64,000 bases of DNA, taken from assembly GCA_018896025.1 (NCBI GenBank), contig JAHIND010000035.1:1-64000 (forward strand), given 5' to 3'. Position numbers and translations under genes: made by a program. Of this stretch, positions 1 through 9,739 are shown in pieces. How positions within the stretch are numbered: the stretch's first letter is position 1; each line of letters starts with the position of its first letter. The notes under the pieces were generated by a model. The model had not been told where the DNA came from. It did not search any database and worked only from the letters and a program-made list of their open reading frames with translations. Source of the DNA: Pseudomonadota bacterium (GTDB taxonomy: Bacteria; Desulfobacterota; Desulfarculia; Desulfarculales; Desulfarculaceae).

Positions 1-109
1 AGTCCCGCATGGGAACCGTGCCCGTCGCATAGCCGATCACGCAATCGACCGTGCCCTCGCTCAGCAGCTTCTTGGCCGCCTCCCGTATCTTCTGGACTAG
101 AGCCTCCAT
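1..109 (-). CDS. FrhB/HdrA-associated iron-sulfur protein, N-terminal fragment
   Basis: This is the first 36 codons of a gene that runs off the left edge of the window. The start ATG overlaps the stop of the mvhD-like gene as TGATG, so the two are translationally coupled. The visible residues include a helix rich in Lys and Glu, then VDCVIGYATGTVP. That resembles the opening of the FrhB/F420-hydrogenase-beta-like or 4Fe-4S proteins that accompany HdrA and MvhD in anaerobes (recognition from memory). No cysteine cluster motif falls inside the window, so the family call is provisional. Position third in the hdrA-mvhD operon supports an electron-transfer role. Confidence 0.5.
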   Translation of the reverse strand, partial: MEALVQKIREAAKKLLSEGTVDCVIGYATGTVPMRD

Positions 110-549
110 CAGGCCACCCTCCGGATGTCTTTGACCATGCGGGTGGCGGGCCCCAGGGCGCGCACCGATTCGATCACCTCGATAGCGGTCTGCTGGAACT
201 TGGTGGCCTCGGCCGAGGAGATCCAGCTGAAGTGCAGCCGGTTCGGCTCGATGCCCACGTACTCCAGCAGGTTCTTGAGAATAGTAAAGCGGCGGCGAGC
301 GTACATGTTGCCCGCGATGTAGTGACAGTCGCCGGGGTGGCAACCGCTCACCCACACGCCGTCGGCCCCTTGCCGAAAGGCCTGCAAGATGAATTTGGGG
401 CTCATGCGCCCGGTGCAGGGAATGCGGATCGCCCGGAAGTTGGGCGGATACTGCAAGCGGCTCACCCCGGCCAGGTCCGCCCCTCCGTAGGTGCACCAGT
501 TGCAGAAAAAGGCCGCTATGCGCGGCTGGAACTGATTTTCTTCACTCAT
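109..549 (-). CDS. mvhD: MvhD-like hydrogenase delta subunit / Hdr electron-transfer protein
   Basis: A 146-residue protein of the MvhD/FlpD family, which carries a [2Fe-2S] cluster and passes electrons to HdrA. Visible family signatures are FFCNWCTYGGADLAG near the N-terminus, RIPCTGRM, and GVWVSGCHPGDCHY. All expected positions are cysteine and no in-frame selenocysteine TGA is seen. I chose the ATG at 549, not the one at 561, because GGAG lies 6 bases ahead of it and no Shine-Dalgarno site precedes the outer ATG. It lies 31 bases downstream of the HdrA-like gene and overlaps the next gene, so it belongs to that operon. It acts in the cytoplasm as the link between HdrA and an electron donor or acceptor not visible here. 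Confidence 0.88.
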   Translation of the reverse strand: MSEENQFQPRIAAFFCNWCTYGGADLAGVSRLQYPPNFRAIRIPCTGRMSPKFILQAFRQGADGVWVSGCHPGDCHYIAGNMYARRRFTILKNLLEYVGIEPNRLHFSWISSAEATKFQQTAIEVIESVRALGPATRMVKDIRRVA

Positions 550-580
550 GGCGTACTCCATAATGACAGGGCTTTAATTT

Positions 581-3500
581 TCAGCCCTGAAGCATCACCG
601 AAATCTGGGCCAGCACATCCTGGTTGCTGAATCCCCGCAAGTTTGGCGCGCCGGAACGGCAGGATGCCACGCAGGTGCCGCAGCCCTTGCAAAGGGCCTC
701 GTTGACCACGGCCAGGCCGTTGTCGTCCTGGGTGATGGCCTGGTAGGGGCACACCGTCCAGCAGACCCCGCAGCCCACGCACTTGCGCTGGTCGATCCAG
801 GCCACCGTGCCCGGCAGCATCATCTCGCTGCGCGAAAGCACCGTGGCCGCGCGGCTAACCGCGGCCTGAGCCTGAGACACCGCCTCTTCCAGGGGTTTGG
901 GATAGTGGGCCAGACCGGCCATGAACACGCCGTCGGTGGCAAAGTCCACGGGCCGCAGTTTCACGTGGGCCTCCAGGAACCAGCCGTCCTGATCCAGGGG
1001 AATCTTGAACATCTGGGCCAGGTGCTCGTCCTTGTGGCTAACAATGGCCGTGGCCAGGCCCACCAGGTCGGCTTCCAGCACGATGGTCCGCTGGAGGATG
1101 GGGTCTTGGGCCTTTACCACCAGGGAGTCGCCCTCGGTGACCACTTCCGGCTTGGTGTCCGGGTCGTAGCGCACGAAGATAACGCCCTTGGAGCGGGCCT
1201 GTTGGTAGAGGCGCTCGCGGTCGCCGTAGGTGCGCATGTCGCGATAGATGATGGCCACCTGGGCCTCGGGGTTGGCCTCCTTGATGGCCAGGGCGCTCTC
1301 CACCGAGTGGGTGCAGCAAACCTTGGAGCAGTAGGGACGCTCCGGCTCGCGGGAACCCACGCACTGGATGAACACCGCCTTGTTGATCTTGGACAGATCA
1401 AGCTCGCCGCCCAGCACCGCCTGGTCGATCTCCAGGTGGGTCATCACCCGGGGGTCCTGACCGTAGAGGTACTCATTGGGCTTGTACTCGCCGGCCCCGG
1501 TGCAGATCAGGGCCACGCCGTGCTCCAGAAGCTCCTCGCCGGAGTCCCCCACCAGGGTGGTCTTGAAGTTGCCCACAAAGCCGTCCACGTTCTTGATCAC
1601 CGTGCCCAGATGCACGGTAATAAGCGGCTCGGCCTCCACCTTGGCGTTCAGCTCGATGAGGTACTCCTGCACGTCCTCGCCCAGGGCGGTGGTCCTGAGC
1701 ATGCGGGCGTTGCCGCCCAGGGCGTTGTCCCGCTCCACCACGTGGGTCTCGTAGCCCTGGGCCGCCAGGTTCAGCGCCGCGTTCATGCCCGACACGCCGC
1801 CGCCGATGACCATGGCCTTGGGCAGGATGGAGAGCTTGGCCTCGGTGAGAGGCTCCAGCAGGGAAGCCTTGGCCACGGCCATGCGCACCTGGTCCTTGGC
1901 CTTTTCGGTGGCCGCCACCGGGTCGTCGGCGTGCACCCAGGAGTCCTGGTTGCGGATGTTGGCCAGATCGAACAGGTACTTGTTGATGCCCGCCGCTTGC
2001 AGCGTCTCCTGGAACAGGGGCTCGTGGGTGCGCGGCGAACAGGCGGCCACCACCATGCGGTTGAGGCCTTGCTCCTTGATCACCTCGGTCATCTTGTCCT
2101 GGGTGTCCTGGGAGCAGGTGAACAGGTTGTTCTCCACGTAGACCACGTTGGGCAGGGTGGCCGCGTAGTCCATCACCGCCTTGACGTCCACCACGCCGGC
2201 GATGTTGATACCACAGGAGCACACGAACACACCAACCCGGGGGGTCTCGCCGCGCACGTCGCGCTGGGGCACCTCCACCGGCTCGGTGATCAGAGTGCCG
2301 CGCCCGGCGGCCAGTCCAGAGGAGGCGGCGCAGGCGGCGGCAGAGGCCTCCATCACCGACAGGGGGATGTCCTTGGGACCGGCCAAGGCGCCGCAGACGT
2401 ACACGCCAGGGCGGCTGGTGGCCACCGGGGCGAAGGAGTCGGTGGCCGCGAATTGGCTCTGGTTTTGCTCCACCCCCAGGCGGCGGCACAGGTCGGCCGC
2501 GTCGGGGCTCATCTCCAGGCCCTGGGAGAGCACCACCATATCGAAGTCTTCGCTCTTGGACTGGCCCTTTTCGGTGACATACTCCAGGCGCAGGCTGCCG
2601 CCCGGCAACTCGCTAATGGAGTGGATGCGGCTGCGCACGAAGCGCACCCCATGCTCCTGGGCCCCCACGTAGGTGCGCTCGAAGTCCTTGCCGTAGGTGC
2701 GCATGTCCATGAAGAAGATGGCCGCGTCCAAGTCGCTGTGGGAGTGCTCCTTGGCGATCACCGCTTCCTTGATGGCGTACATGCAGCACACGCTGGAGCA
2801 GTAGGGGTGGTCGCAGTGGTTCAGGTCGCGGCTGCCCACACACTGCAACCAGGCGATCTTCTTGGGCTCGGCCTCGTCGCCGGGCCTGACCAGATGACCC
2901 ATCCAGGGGCCCGAGGCGCTCAGGATGCGCTCGAACTCCAGGGCGGTGACCACGTTGGCGAAGTTGGCGTAGGCGTACTGCGGGTACGGCGTAGGATCGT
3001 AGGGCTTGAACCCGGCGGCCAGGATCACCGCGCCCACGTTGATCTCCAGCTCCTGATCCTGCTGTTCGTAGTCGATGGCCCCGGCGGGACAGAACTTCTG
3101 ACAGGCCTTGCACTTGCCCTTTTGGAAGTAGATGCAGTTGGCCGCGTCGATGCCGTACTTCAGCGGCACCGCCTGGGGATACTTCACGTAGGCGGCCTTG
3201 CGCTTGCCCAGCCCCTGGTTGAACTCGTCGGGGATGCGCTTGGGACACTTGGCCGCGCAGGCCCCGCAGGCGATGCACTTGTTCAGGTCCACGTAGCGGG
3301 CTTTTTGCAGCACCTTGACCGTGAGGTCGCCCTCCGCCCCCTGGACGTCCTGCACCTCGGCCAAGGTGATCAGTTTGATGTTGGGATGGCGGCCCGCCTC
3401 CACCAGCTTGGGGGAGAGGATGCACATGGAACAGTCGTTGGTGGGGAAAGTCTTGTCCAACTGGCTCATGACCCCGCCGATGGCCGGGCTCTTTTCCACC

Positions 3501-3613
3501 ATGTAGACGTAGTAGCCCGAATCGGCCAGGTCCAGCGATGCCTGGATGGCGGCGATACCACCCCCCACCACCATCACCGCGCCCACGGGCCGGGAGGTAA
3601 TTTTTTGCGTCAT
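581..3613 (-). CDS. hdrA: HdrA-like iron-sulfur flavoprotein with two tandem HdrA modules
   Basis: This 1010-residue cytoplasmic flavoprotein is about half again as long as a methanogen HdrA (about 650 residues). Module 1 has an FAD-binding GGG at residues 17-19, CSMC at 61-64 and two ferredoxin-like cysteine sets (C113/116/119/123 and C160/168/171/175). Module 2 starts with VCSCGIN near 465, has a second FAD GGG at 604-606, and ends in two [4Fe-4S] motifs (CVGCGVCWTVCP and CKGCGTCVASC). Both modules keep an HdrA-type QCVGSR plus CxxVCC segment. HdrA is the flavin subunit of heterodisulfide-reductase complexes and can bifurcate electrons. Two-module versions also occur in sulfate reducers and as the BamE-type subunit of class II benzoyl-CoA reductase (from memory). 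The ATG has AAGGAG ahead of it. The electron partners are not established by this window. Confidence 0.88.
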   Translation of the reverse strand: MTQKITSRPVGAVMVVGGGIAAIQASLDLADSGYYVYMVEKSPAIGGVMSQLDKTFPTNDCSMCILSPKLVEAGRHPNIKLITLAEVQDVQGAEGDLTVKVLQKARYVDLNKCIACGACAAKCPKRIPDEFNQGLGKRKAAYVKYPQAVPLKYGIDAANCIYFQKGKCKACQKFCPAGAIDYEQQDQELEINVGAVILAAGFKPYDPTPYPQYAYANFANVVTALEFERILSASGPWMGHLVRPGDEAEPKKIAWLQCVGSRDLNHCDHPYCSSVCCMYAIKEAVIAKEHSHSDLDAAIFFMDMRTYGKDFERTYVGAQEHGVRFVRSRIHSISELPGGSLRLEYVTEKGQSKSEDFDMVVLSQGLEMSPDAADLCRRLGVEQNQSQFAATDSFAPVATSRPGVYVCGALAGPKDIPLSVMEASAAACAASSGLAAGRGTLITEPVEVPQRDVRGETPRVGVFVCSCGINIAGVVDVKAVMDYAATLPNVVYVENNLFTCSQDTQDKMTEVIKEQGLNRMVVAACSPRTHEPLFQETLQAAGINKYLFDLANIRNQDSWVHADDPVAATEKAKDQVRMAVAKASLLEPLTEAKLSILPKAMVIGGGVSGMNAALNLAAQGYETHVVERDNALGGNARMLRTTALGEDVQEYLIELNAKVEAEPLITVHLGTVIKNVDGFVGNFKTTLVGDSGEELLEHGVALICTGAGEYKPNEYLYGQDPRVMTHLEIDQAVLGGELDLSKINKAVFIQCVGSREPERPYCSKVCCTHSVESALAIKEANPEAQVAIIYRDMRTYGDRERLYQQARSKGVIFVRYDPDTKPEVVTEGDSLVVKAQDPILQRTIVLEADLVGLATAIVSHKDEHLAQMFKIPLDQDGWFLEAHVKLRPVDFATDGVFMAGLAHYPKPLEEAVSQAQAAVSRAATVLSRSEMMLPGTVAWIDQRKCVGCGVCWTVCPYQAITQDDNGLAVVNEALCKGCGTCVASCRSGAPNLRGFSNQDVLAQISVMLQG

Positions 3614-3877
3614 GCCCGAATCTCCTTGCCGGGTGAAATACTCAAAAAGGCAGTAAGCGGGCTCCGGGCCGTGGGCCCAAACGCGCCGTCTGCCCGGGAG
3701 CCCTACTCGCCCCCGCGGCTAAAGGTCTGCTGATCATAGGGGATTTAAAGGGCGGCCAAATATTCCCCCAGCCACCCACGCCGCGCCGCCTTGCCCGGAT
3801 ATTCAATAGGCCCCGGCCTGGATAAAGCCGAAATGGCGGCACATTTAATCAGCCTTAAAAACCTTATAGAACTTAGG

Positions 3878-3906
3878 GCTATATCCTTGTCCGGCGGGCA
3901 AGTCAA
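3878..3906 (-). promoter_or_regulatory. Predicted sigma-70 promoter for the hdrA-mvhD operon
   Basis: On the minus strand TTGACT (3901-3906) and TATAGC (3878-3883) are separated by exactly 17 bases. This matches 5 of 6 and 4 of 6 consensus positions. The predicted transcript would carry a leader of about 250 bases before the hdrA ATG at 3613. Confidence 0.45.
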
Positions 3907-3908
3907 AC

Positions 3909-3919
3909 TGGTATTACCA
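3909..3919. promoter_or_regulatory. FadR-type GntR operator candidate
   Basis: TGGTATTACCA is a perfect 11-base palindrome that fits the FadR-subfamily GntR consensus TNGTNNNACNA. It ends 2 bases upstream of the predicted minus-strand -35 box, a place where a bound regulator could activate or block transcription in either direction. The only GntR gene in the window is at 32103, so the cognate regulator is unknown. Confidence 0.4.
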
Positions 3920-4142
3920 ATGATAACCGAGCCTTAATGTTGTAGTTTCCTATGGGGGCCTTTTGGCGCCCACAGGGGGTTCGGCTATTACGAAGTAAGG
4001 TGCGAGGTTTTTTTTGCCTTAGCGCCCCAGGCTTGCTAAGGTGCTAACGGCTCTGGGGTTACATTTGGGGAAATGTGATGGCCCGCCCAACCGGCGGGAC
4101 CGGCGTCAGAGTTCGGCATAGCAAAGGTAGGGAGGATGTTTC

Positions 4143-6095
<1,953 letters not shown>

Positions 6096-6116
6096 GCGGC
6101 TAAACGCGCCATCCAC

Positions 6117-6148
6117 GGGGCGGCGTCCATGGCGCCGCCCCGTTTTTT
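6117..6148 (+). terminator. Rho-independent terminator after acetoacetyl-CoA synthetase
   Basis: A perfect 9-bp stem, GGGGCGGCG paired with CGCCGCCCC around a 7-base loop, is followed by GTTTTTT. It sits 21 bases after the stop codon. Confidence 0.9.
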
Positions 6149-6232
6149 GCCACCACTTCTCCTCGTTTTGTTCACAGGCCTGTAACTCAACAAAGCGCTA
6201 ACTAGGGTAAATAAAACGTCTAATAAGGCACA

Positions 6233-6246
6233 GGTCCGGCCGGACC
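6233..6246. repeat. 14-bp perfect palindrome upstream of the unknown-PSD-Lgt operon
   Basis: GGTCCGGCCGGACC lies 53 bases before the likely start of the 814-residue gene. It could be an operator or a leader hairpin; nothing here decides which. Confidence 0.3.
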
Positions 6247-6298
6247 CGGCGCAAGGGTGCACCGGGAGGCGAGACCGAGCCCAAGGAGACGATCTCTA

Positions 6299-8743
6299 GT
6301 GAGCCCCATTCCCCTGCACGGCTGGCCCTATCCCGGCACCCAGAGCCCTGCCGAGCTTTTGCGCCGGGCCGGGGTGGACCTTTCCACCCCTTCCGCTTTG
6401 GCCGCCAGCCTGCCCTTTTCCCTGGGCGACGCCACCTGCGGCTGCGAAAACGAGCTGCAGGCGGCGGTGCTGGGCCCCGCCGAGGCGGTGGACCTGCCCC
6501 GCTCCATCGTGGAGTCCAATTACTACCGCAATATGGCCAAACGCGAGCGTTCCGGGGAGATGCCCCGGCGGGTCATCAACGAGCTGGAGCAGTGGCTCCA
6601 GGCCAACCCCCGCGGCCTGTGGGAAAACTCCTGGGTGCGCCTGGACCCGGAGCTGCTCTCCCCCCTGGCCCGCCAGGCCTGGGAGTGCGACCTCCTGGCA
6701 GACAAGGAGATGCCCCATGGCCCCCGCCGGGTCGACGCCGGGCGCTTCTCTTGTGCCGATGGACGCCTGCGCCTGCCGGTGAGCTATCTGCTCAAGCTGT
6801 CCCTGCTGGACGCTCTGGGCCGCCGCTCTCCCCTGCCCCCGGAGCTGCGGGCGCGGGGACGGGCCATGGCCGAGCACTACCTCTCGGACAACACCTCGCC
6901 GGAAACCTACTCCTTCCACCTGAGCCGCCCCGACGGCCCCGGCGCCGGACGCCAGGCGGCGGACGAGACCTGCCGCCGCTACCTGCTCACCCATCTGCTG
7001 GCCCTGCACGCCGAGACCAGCCTGGGCCTGGCCGCCGGCGGCCAGAAGGTGGCGGTGTACTTTTCGCCCCACCCCCCGGTGCGCCAAAAACAGCTCTCCG
7101 AGTGCATCTCCGACTCCTTCTACCGCGAATTGTTCATGAATCCTTGCCTGTCGGGCTGGGCCAAGGGTGAACAAAAGCACCAGTACATGCACCTGTGCCA
7201 CCAGGTGCTCTCCAGGGCCCAGTTCAACGGCCTGTTCCGCCTCAAGGAGGCGGGCATCATCTTGAACAACCTGGTGACCCTGCCCAGCGCCTCCAACATA
7301 AGCCTGGCCAACAACGGCACCCACGTGAGCCTGGGCAGCAAGAAGCTGAGCCAGGCCATGGGGGCGAGCGGCCTGGAACCGGCCCACGAGAAATACCTGG
7401 GCGACCTGGTTACCAAGTTCGTGGAGCACTTTTTGCCCCTGTTCGTGGGCACCTACAGCGCCGCGCCCTACCGCCTGGCCTTTGGCGACTTCCATCCGGA
7501 GAAGGTGCTGAGCTTTTTGCCCTTTGAGCTGGACTACACCCATTTGCGCATGATCTGGCGGCGCTGGCGCAAAAAGGCCCACCTCAAGGTGCGGCCCCTG
7601 GGCCTTCGGCTAACCCCCTTCGGCCCTCCTTGGCTGGACGAGCCCCTGGCCAAGCTCTTCGGCCTCCGGGGCGACTGCCTGCCGGACTTTAGGCTCATGG
7701 ACTATCTGGTGTGCCTGATGAGCACCGGTCAGAGCCCGGCCCTGGACGGCCGCCTGGGCAACCACGAACGCCTCAAACAGGACCTGGCCGCCATGGGGGT
7801 GTTCGATCCCTCCATGCCCCTGTACATGCTGCACCGCCAGCGGGAGATGGCCACCCACGGCTTCGCCGGTTTCGAGGGCCGCCACTACAGCCTGTTCTAC
7901 AGCCTTCGCCGGGACCTGGCCGGGGCGGTGGACATGCAGCGCCTGCTCACCGTGCTGGCCTTTGCCCTCATCGCCAAGGGCCGCCTGAGCCACTCCCACA
8001 TCCCGGACCATCCCGAGGTGGAGAGCGAGCGCCGCCAGATATTCTTCGCGGCGGCCATCGGCCTGCCCACCTTTTTCGTGCGCCAGGACACCCCCAACCT
8101 GCTCATGAAAAGCATCCTGGAGCGCACCGCCGAGACCCGGCCCAGCCGCCGCTACCCCGGCTACCAACGGGTGAAGGTCAGGCAATATTTCCAGGCCTGC
8201 CTGAACATGGTGGAGCAGGAGGGGGCCGAGATCATCGACTGCCTGGGCCTGGGCGAAACCCTGGCCGACCTGAGGGAGCGCCTGGCCCAGCCGGGGCAAC
8301 GCTCGGCCTTGGGGCGGCTCACCCACGGCATCCTGAGCGAGCTGGGAGCCAGCGATCCCCTCAGGGCCGACGCCCGCCAATTCAACCAGGCGGCGGAAGA
8401 CTATTACCGCACCGGCCTCAGGCGACGCCATCTGGGCGAGGCCTGGCAGGTGCTCAGCGAAGACCTCACCGGCGCGGGGCTAAGCGCCCTGGAAAACCAC
8501 CCCACCGCCCGCCGGGCCCTGGGGCGGGTCTTGGCCGGCCGCGAGCCCCAGGCTCTGCTGGCCGAGCTGAAGGAGCCGGTGCTGGACGGGCGGGCCGGGG
8601 CCGAAGACGTGTCCCTGCTCATAAACCTGCTGTTAACGGTTATCGATTTTCAGGTGCGGCCGGATCAGGCCGACTTGGCCGAAGGCCCGCCCATGGAGCA
8701 AAGCAATGAGTTTGACCACCCATCAGTACATAGACAGGCATAG
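6299..8743 (+). CDS. Unrecognised 814-residue protein, first gene of a lipid-linked operon
   Basis: I do not recognise this family. I chose the GTG at 6299 because AAGGAG (6283-6288) lies 10 bases ahead; a GTG at 6257 would add 14 Arg/Ser-rich residues without a clear ribosome site. The protein has no signal peptide and no obvious membrane segment. Notable stretches are a conserved-looking central block (LPSASNISLANNGTHVSLGS), then AFGDFHPEKVLSFLPFE, and a basic WRRWRKKAHLK segment. GDFHPEKVL faintly resembles the GDxHPxN loop of phosphotransferases, but that is not enough for a call. The last 38 bases overlap the phosphatidylserine decarboxylase gene in another frame, which implies translational coupling and a linked role in membrane lipid chemistry. 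Confidence 0.8.
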   Translation: MSPIPLHGWPYPGTQSPAELLRRAGVDLSTPSALAASLPFSLGDATCGCENELQAAVLGPAEAVDLPRSIVESNYYRNMAKRERSGEMPRRVINELEQWLQANPRGLWENSWVRLDPELLSPLARQAWECDLLADKEMPHGPRRVDAGRFSCADGRLRLPVSYLLKLSLLDALGRRSPLPPELRARGRAMAEHYLSDNTSPETYSFHLSRPDGPGAGRQAADETCRRYLLTHLLALHAETSLGLAAGGQKVAVYFSPHPPVRQKQLSECISDSFYRELFMNPCLSGWAKGEQKHQYMHLCHQVLSRAQFNGLFRLKEAGIILNNLVTLPSASNISLANNGTHVSLGSKKLSQAMGASGLEPAHEKYLGDLVTKFVEHFLPLFVGTYSAAPYRLAFGDFHPEKVLSFLPFELDYTHLRMIWRRWRKKAHLKVRPLGLRLTPFGPPWLDEPLAKLFGLRGDCLPDFRLMDYLVCLMSTGQSPALDGRLGNHERLKQDLAAMGVFDPSMPLYMLHRQREMATHGFAGFEGRHYSLFYSLRRDLAGAVDMQRLLTVLAFALIAKGRLSHSHIPDHPEVESERRQIFFAAAIGLPTFFVRQDTPNLLMKSILERTAETRPSRRYPGYQRVKVRQYFQACLNMVEQEGAEIIDCLGLGETLADLRERLAQPGQRSALGRLTHGILSELGASDPLRADARQFNQAAEDYYRTGLRRRHLGEAWQVLSEDLTGAGLSALENHPTARRALGRVLAGREPQALLAELKEPVLDGRAGAEDVSLLINLLLTVIDFQVRPDQADLAEGPPMEQSNEFDHPSVHRQA

Positions 8744-9722
8744 CGGCCAGGTGCGCACCGAGCGCCTCTTCGCCGACCGCCTGGTTAATTTCCTCTATTC
8801 CGAGGTGCGCGAGAAAACGCCCACCGTGTTCAAGGCCATCACCAGCGCCCGTGGCTCCAGCCTGCTGGGGCTTCTCAACTTCGAGGCCATGCTGGGGGTG
8901 CGCCTGAGGGCCAGCGCCGAGGCGGTGCGTTCCTGGGGAGTGGACCTTGGCGAGTGCCTGGAAGACCCGGCCACCCTGGACACCCCGGCCAAGCTGTTCA
9001 CCCGCAAGATCCGCTACTGGGAGACCCGGCCCATGAACCCGGAGCCCGCCGCGGTGGTGGCCCCGGCCGATTCCCGGGTGCTGCTGGGCTCCTTCGGGCC
9101 CCACTCCCTGCTGTTCATCAAGGAAAAGTTCTTCGCCTTCCACGAGCTGTTGGGCGACCTCAAGACCCGCTGGCTGGAGGCCTTCAAGGACGGCGACTAC
9201 GCCCTGTGCCGCCTCACCCCGGACAAGTACCACTACGTGCACACCCCGGTGAGCGGCCGGGTGGTGGACTTTTACCCCATCGCCGGGCACTACCACTCCT
9301 GCAACCCCGGCGCGGTGGTGAGTCTGGTGGACCCCTACTCCAAGAACATGCGCATGGTCACCATCCTAGACACCGACGTGACCGGCGGCTCCCAGGTGGG
9401 CCTGGTGGCCGTGGTGGAGGTGGTGGCCCTGATGGTGGGGGAGATCAGTCAGCGCTACAGCCAAGATTTTTACGACAACCCACAGGCCATGACCCCCGGC
9501 CTGATGCTCACCAAGGGCCAGCCCAAGAGCCTGTTCAAGCCCGGCTCCTCCACGGTGGTGTGCCTGTTCCAGCCGGGCCGCATGGACTTCGATCAGGACC
9601 TCATCGACAACCAAACTTCGCCCAAGGCGGTCAGCCGCTTTTCCTGCGGCTTTGGCCAGCCCCTGGTGGAAACCGAGGTCAGGGTGCGCGAACAGATCGG
9701 CCGGGCCGCGGCCAGAGGATAG
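8706..9722 (+). CDS. psd: Phosphatidylserine decarboxylase family protein
   Basis: A 338-residue protein of the PSD proenzyme family, which removes CO2 from phosphatidylserine to give phosphatidylethanolamine using a self-generated pyruvoyl group. The parts are in order: the Asp loop VVAPADSRV, the IKEKFFAFHELLG segment, the His motif LTPDKYHYVHTPVSG, and the self-cleavage site PGSST (G280-S281-S282-T283) in place of the usual LGST. Cleavage would leave a short alpha chain with the pyruvoyl group. The ATG at 8706 follows GGAG and lies inside the end of the preceding gene. The partner phosphatidylserine synthase is not in the window. The substrate could be a related lipid, given the unusual neighbours. 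Confidence 0.85.
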   Translation: MSLTTHQYIDRHSGQVRTERLFADRLVNFLYSEVREKTPTVFKAITSARGSSLLGLLNFEAMLGVRLRASAEAVRSWGVDLGECLEDPATLDTPAKLFTRKIRYWETRPMNPEPAAVVAPADSRVLLGSFGPHSLLFIKEKFFAFHELLGDLKTRWLEAFKDGDYALCRLTPDKYHYVHTPVSGRVVDFYPIAGHYHSCNPGAVVSLVDPYSKNMRMVTILDTDVTGGSQVGLVAVVEVVALMVGEISQRYSQDFYDNPQAMTPGLMLTKGQPKSLFKPGSSTVVCLFQPGRMDFDQDLIDNQTSPKAVSRFSCGFGQPLVETEVRVREQIGRAAARG

Positions 9723-9739
9723 AAAGGCGGGGGATAGAA

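Larger units (their letters stand above)
3614..4142. other. Divergent intergenic region, hdrA-like versus acetoacetyl-CoA synthetase
   Basis: This 529-base gap between divergent genes is AT-richer than its surroundings near 3840-3960. It holds a plausible minus-strand promoter (3878-3906) and a GntR/FadR-type palindrome (3909-3919), described separately. Near 3953-3980 there is a GGGGGCC/GGCGCCC-rich stretch and at 4009-4017 a run of T. I see no convincing plus-strand promoter for the synthetase gene and no small coding sequence. Confidence 0.6.

Noticed and set aside
905..3733. A long open frame on the plus strand opposite the HdrA-like gene
   Set aside because: It is rich in His, Gly and Leu with no domain pattern and no ribosome site, as expected for the antisense of GC-rich coding DNA.
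4009..4017. T-run near the AACS leader as a terminator
   Set aside because: No stable hairpin directly precedes it in the right orientation for any gene end.
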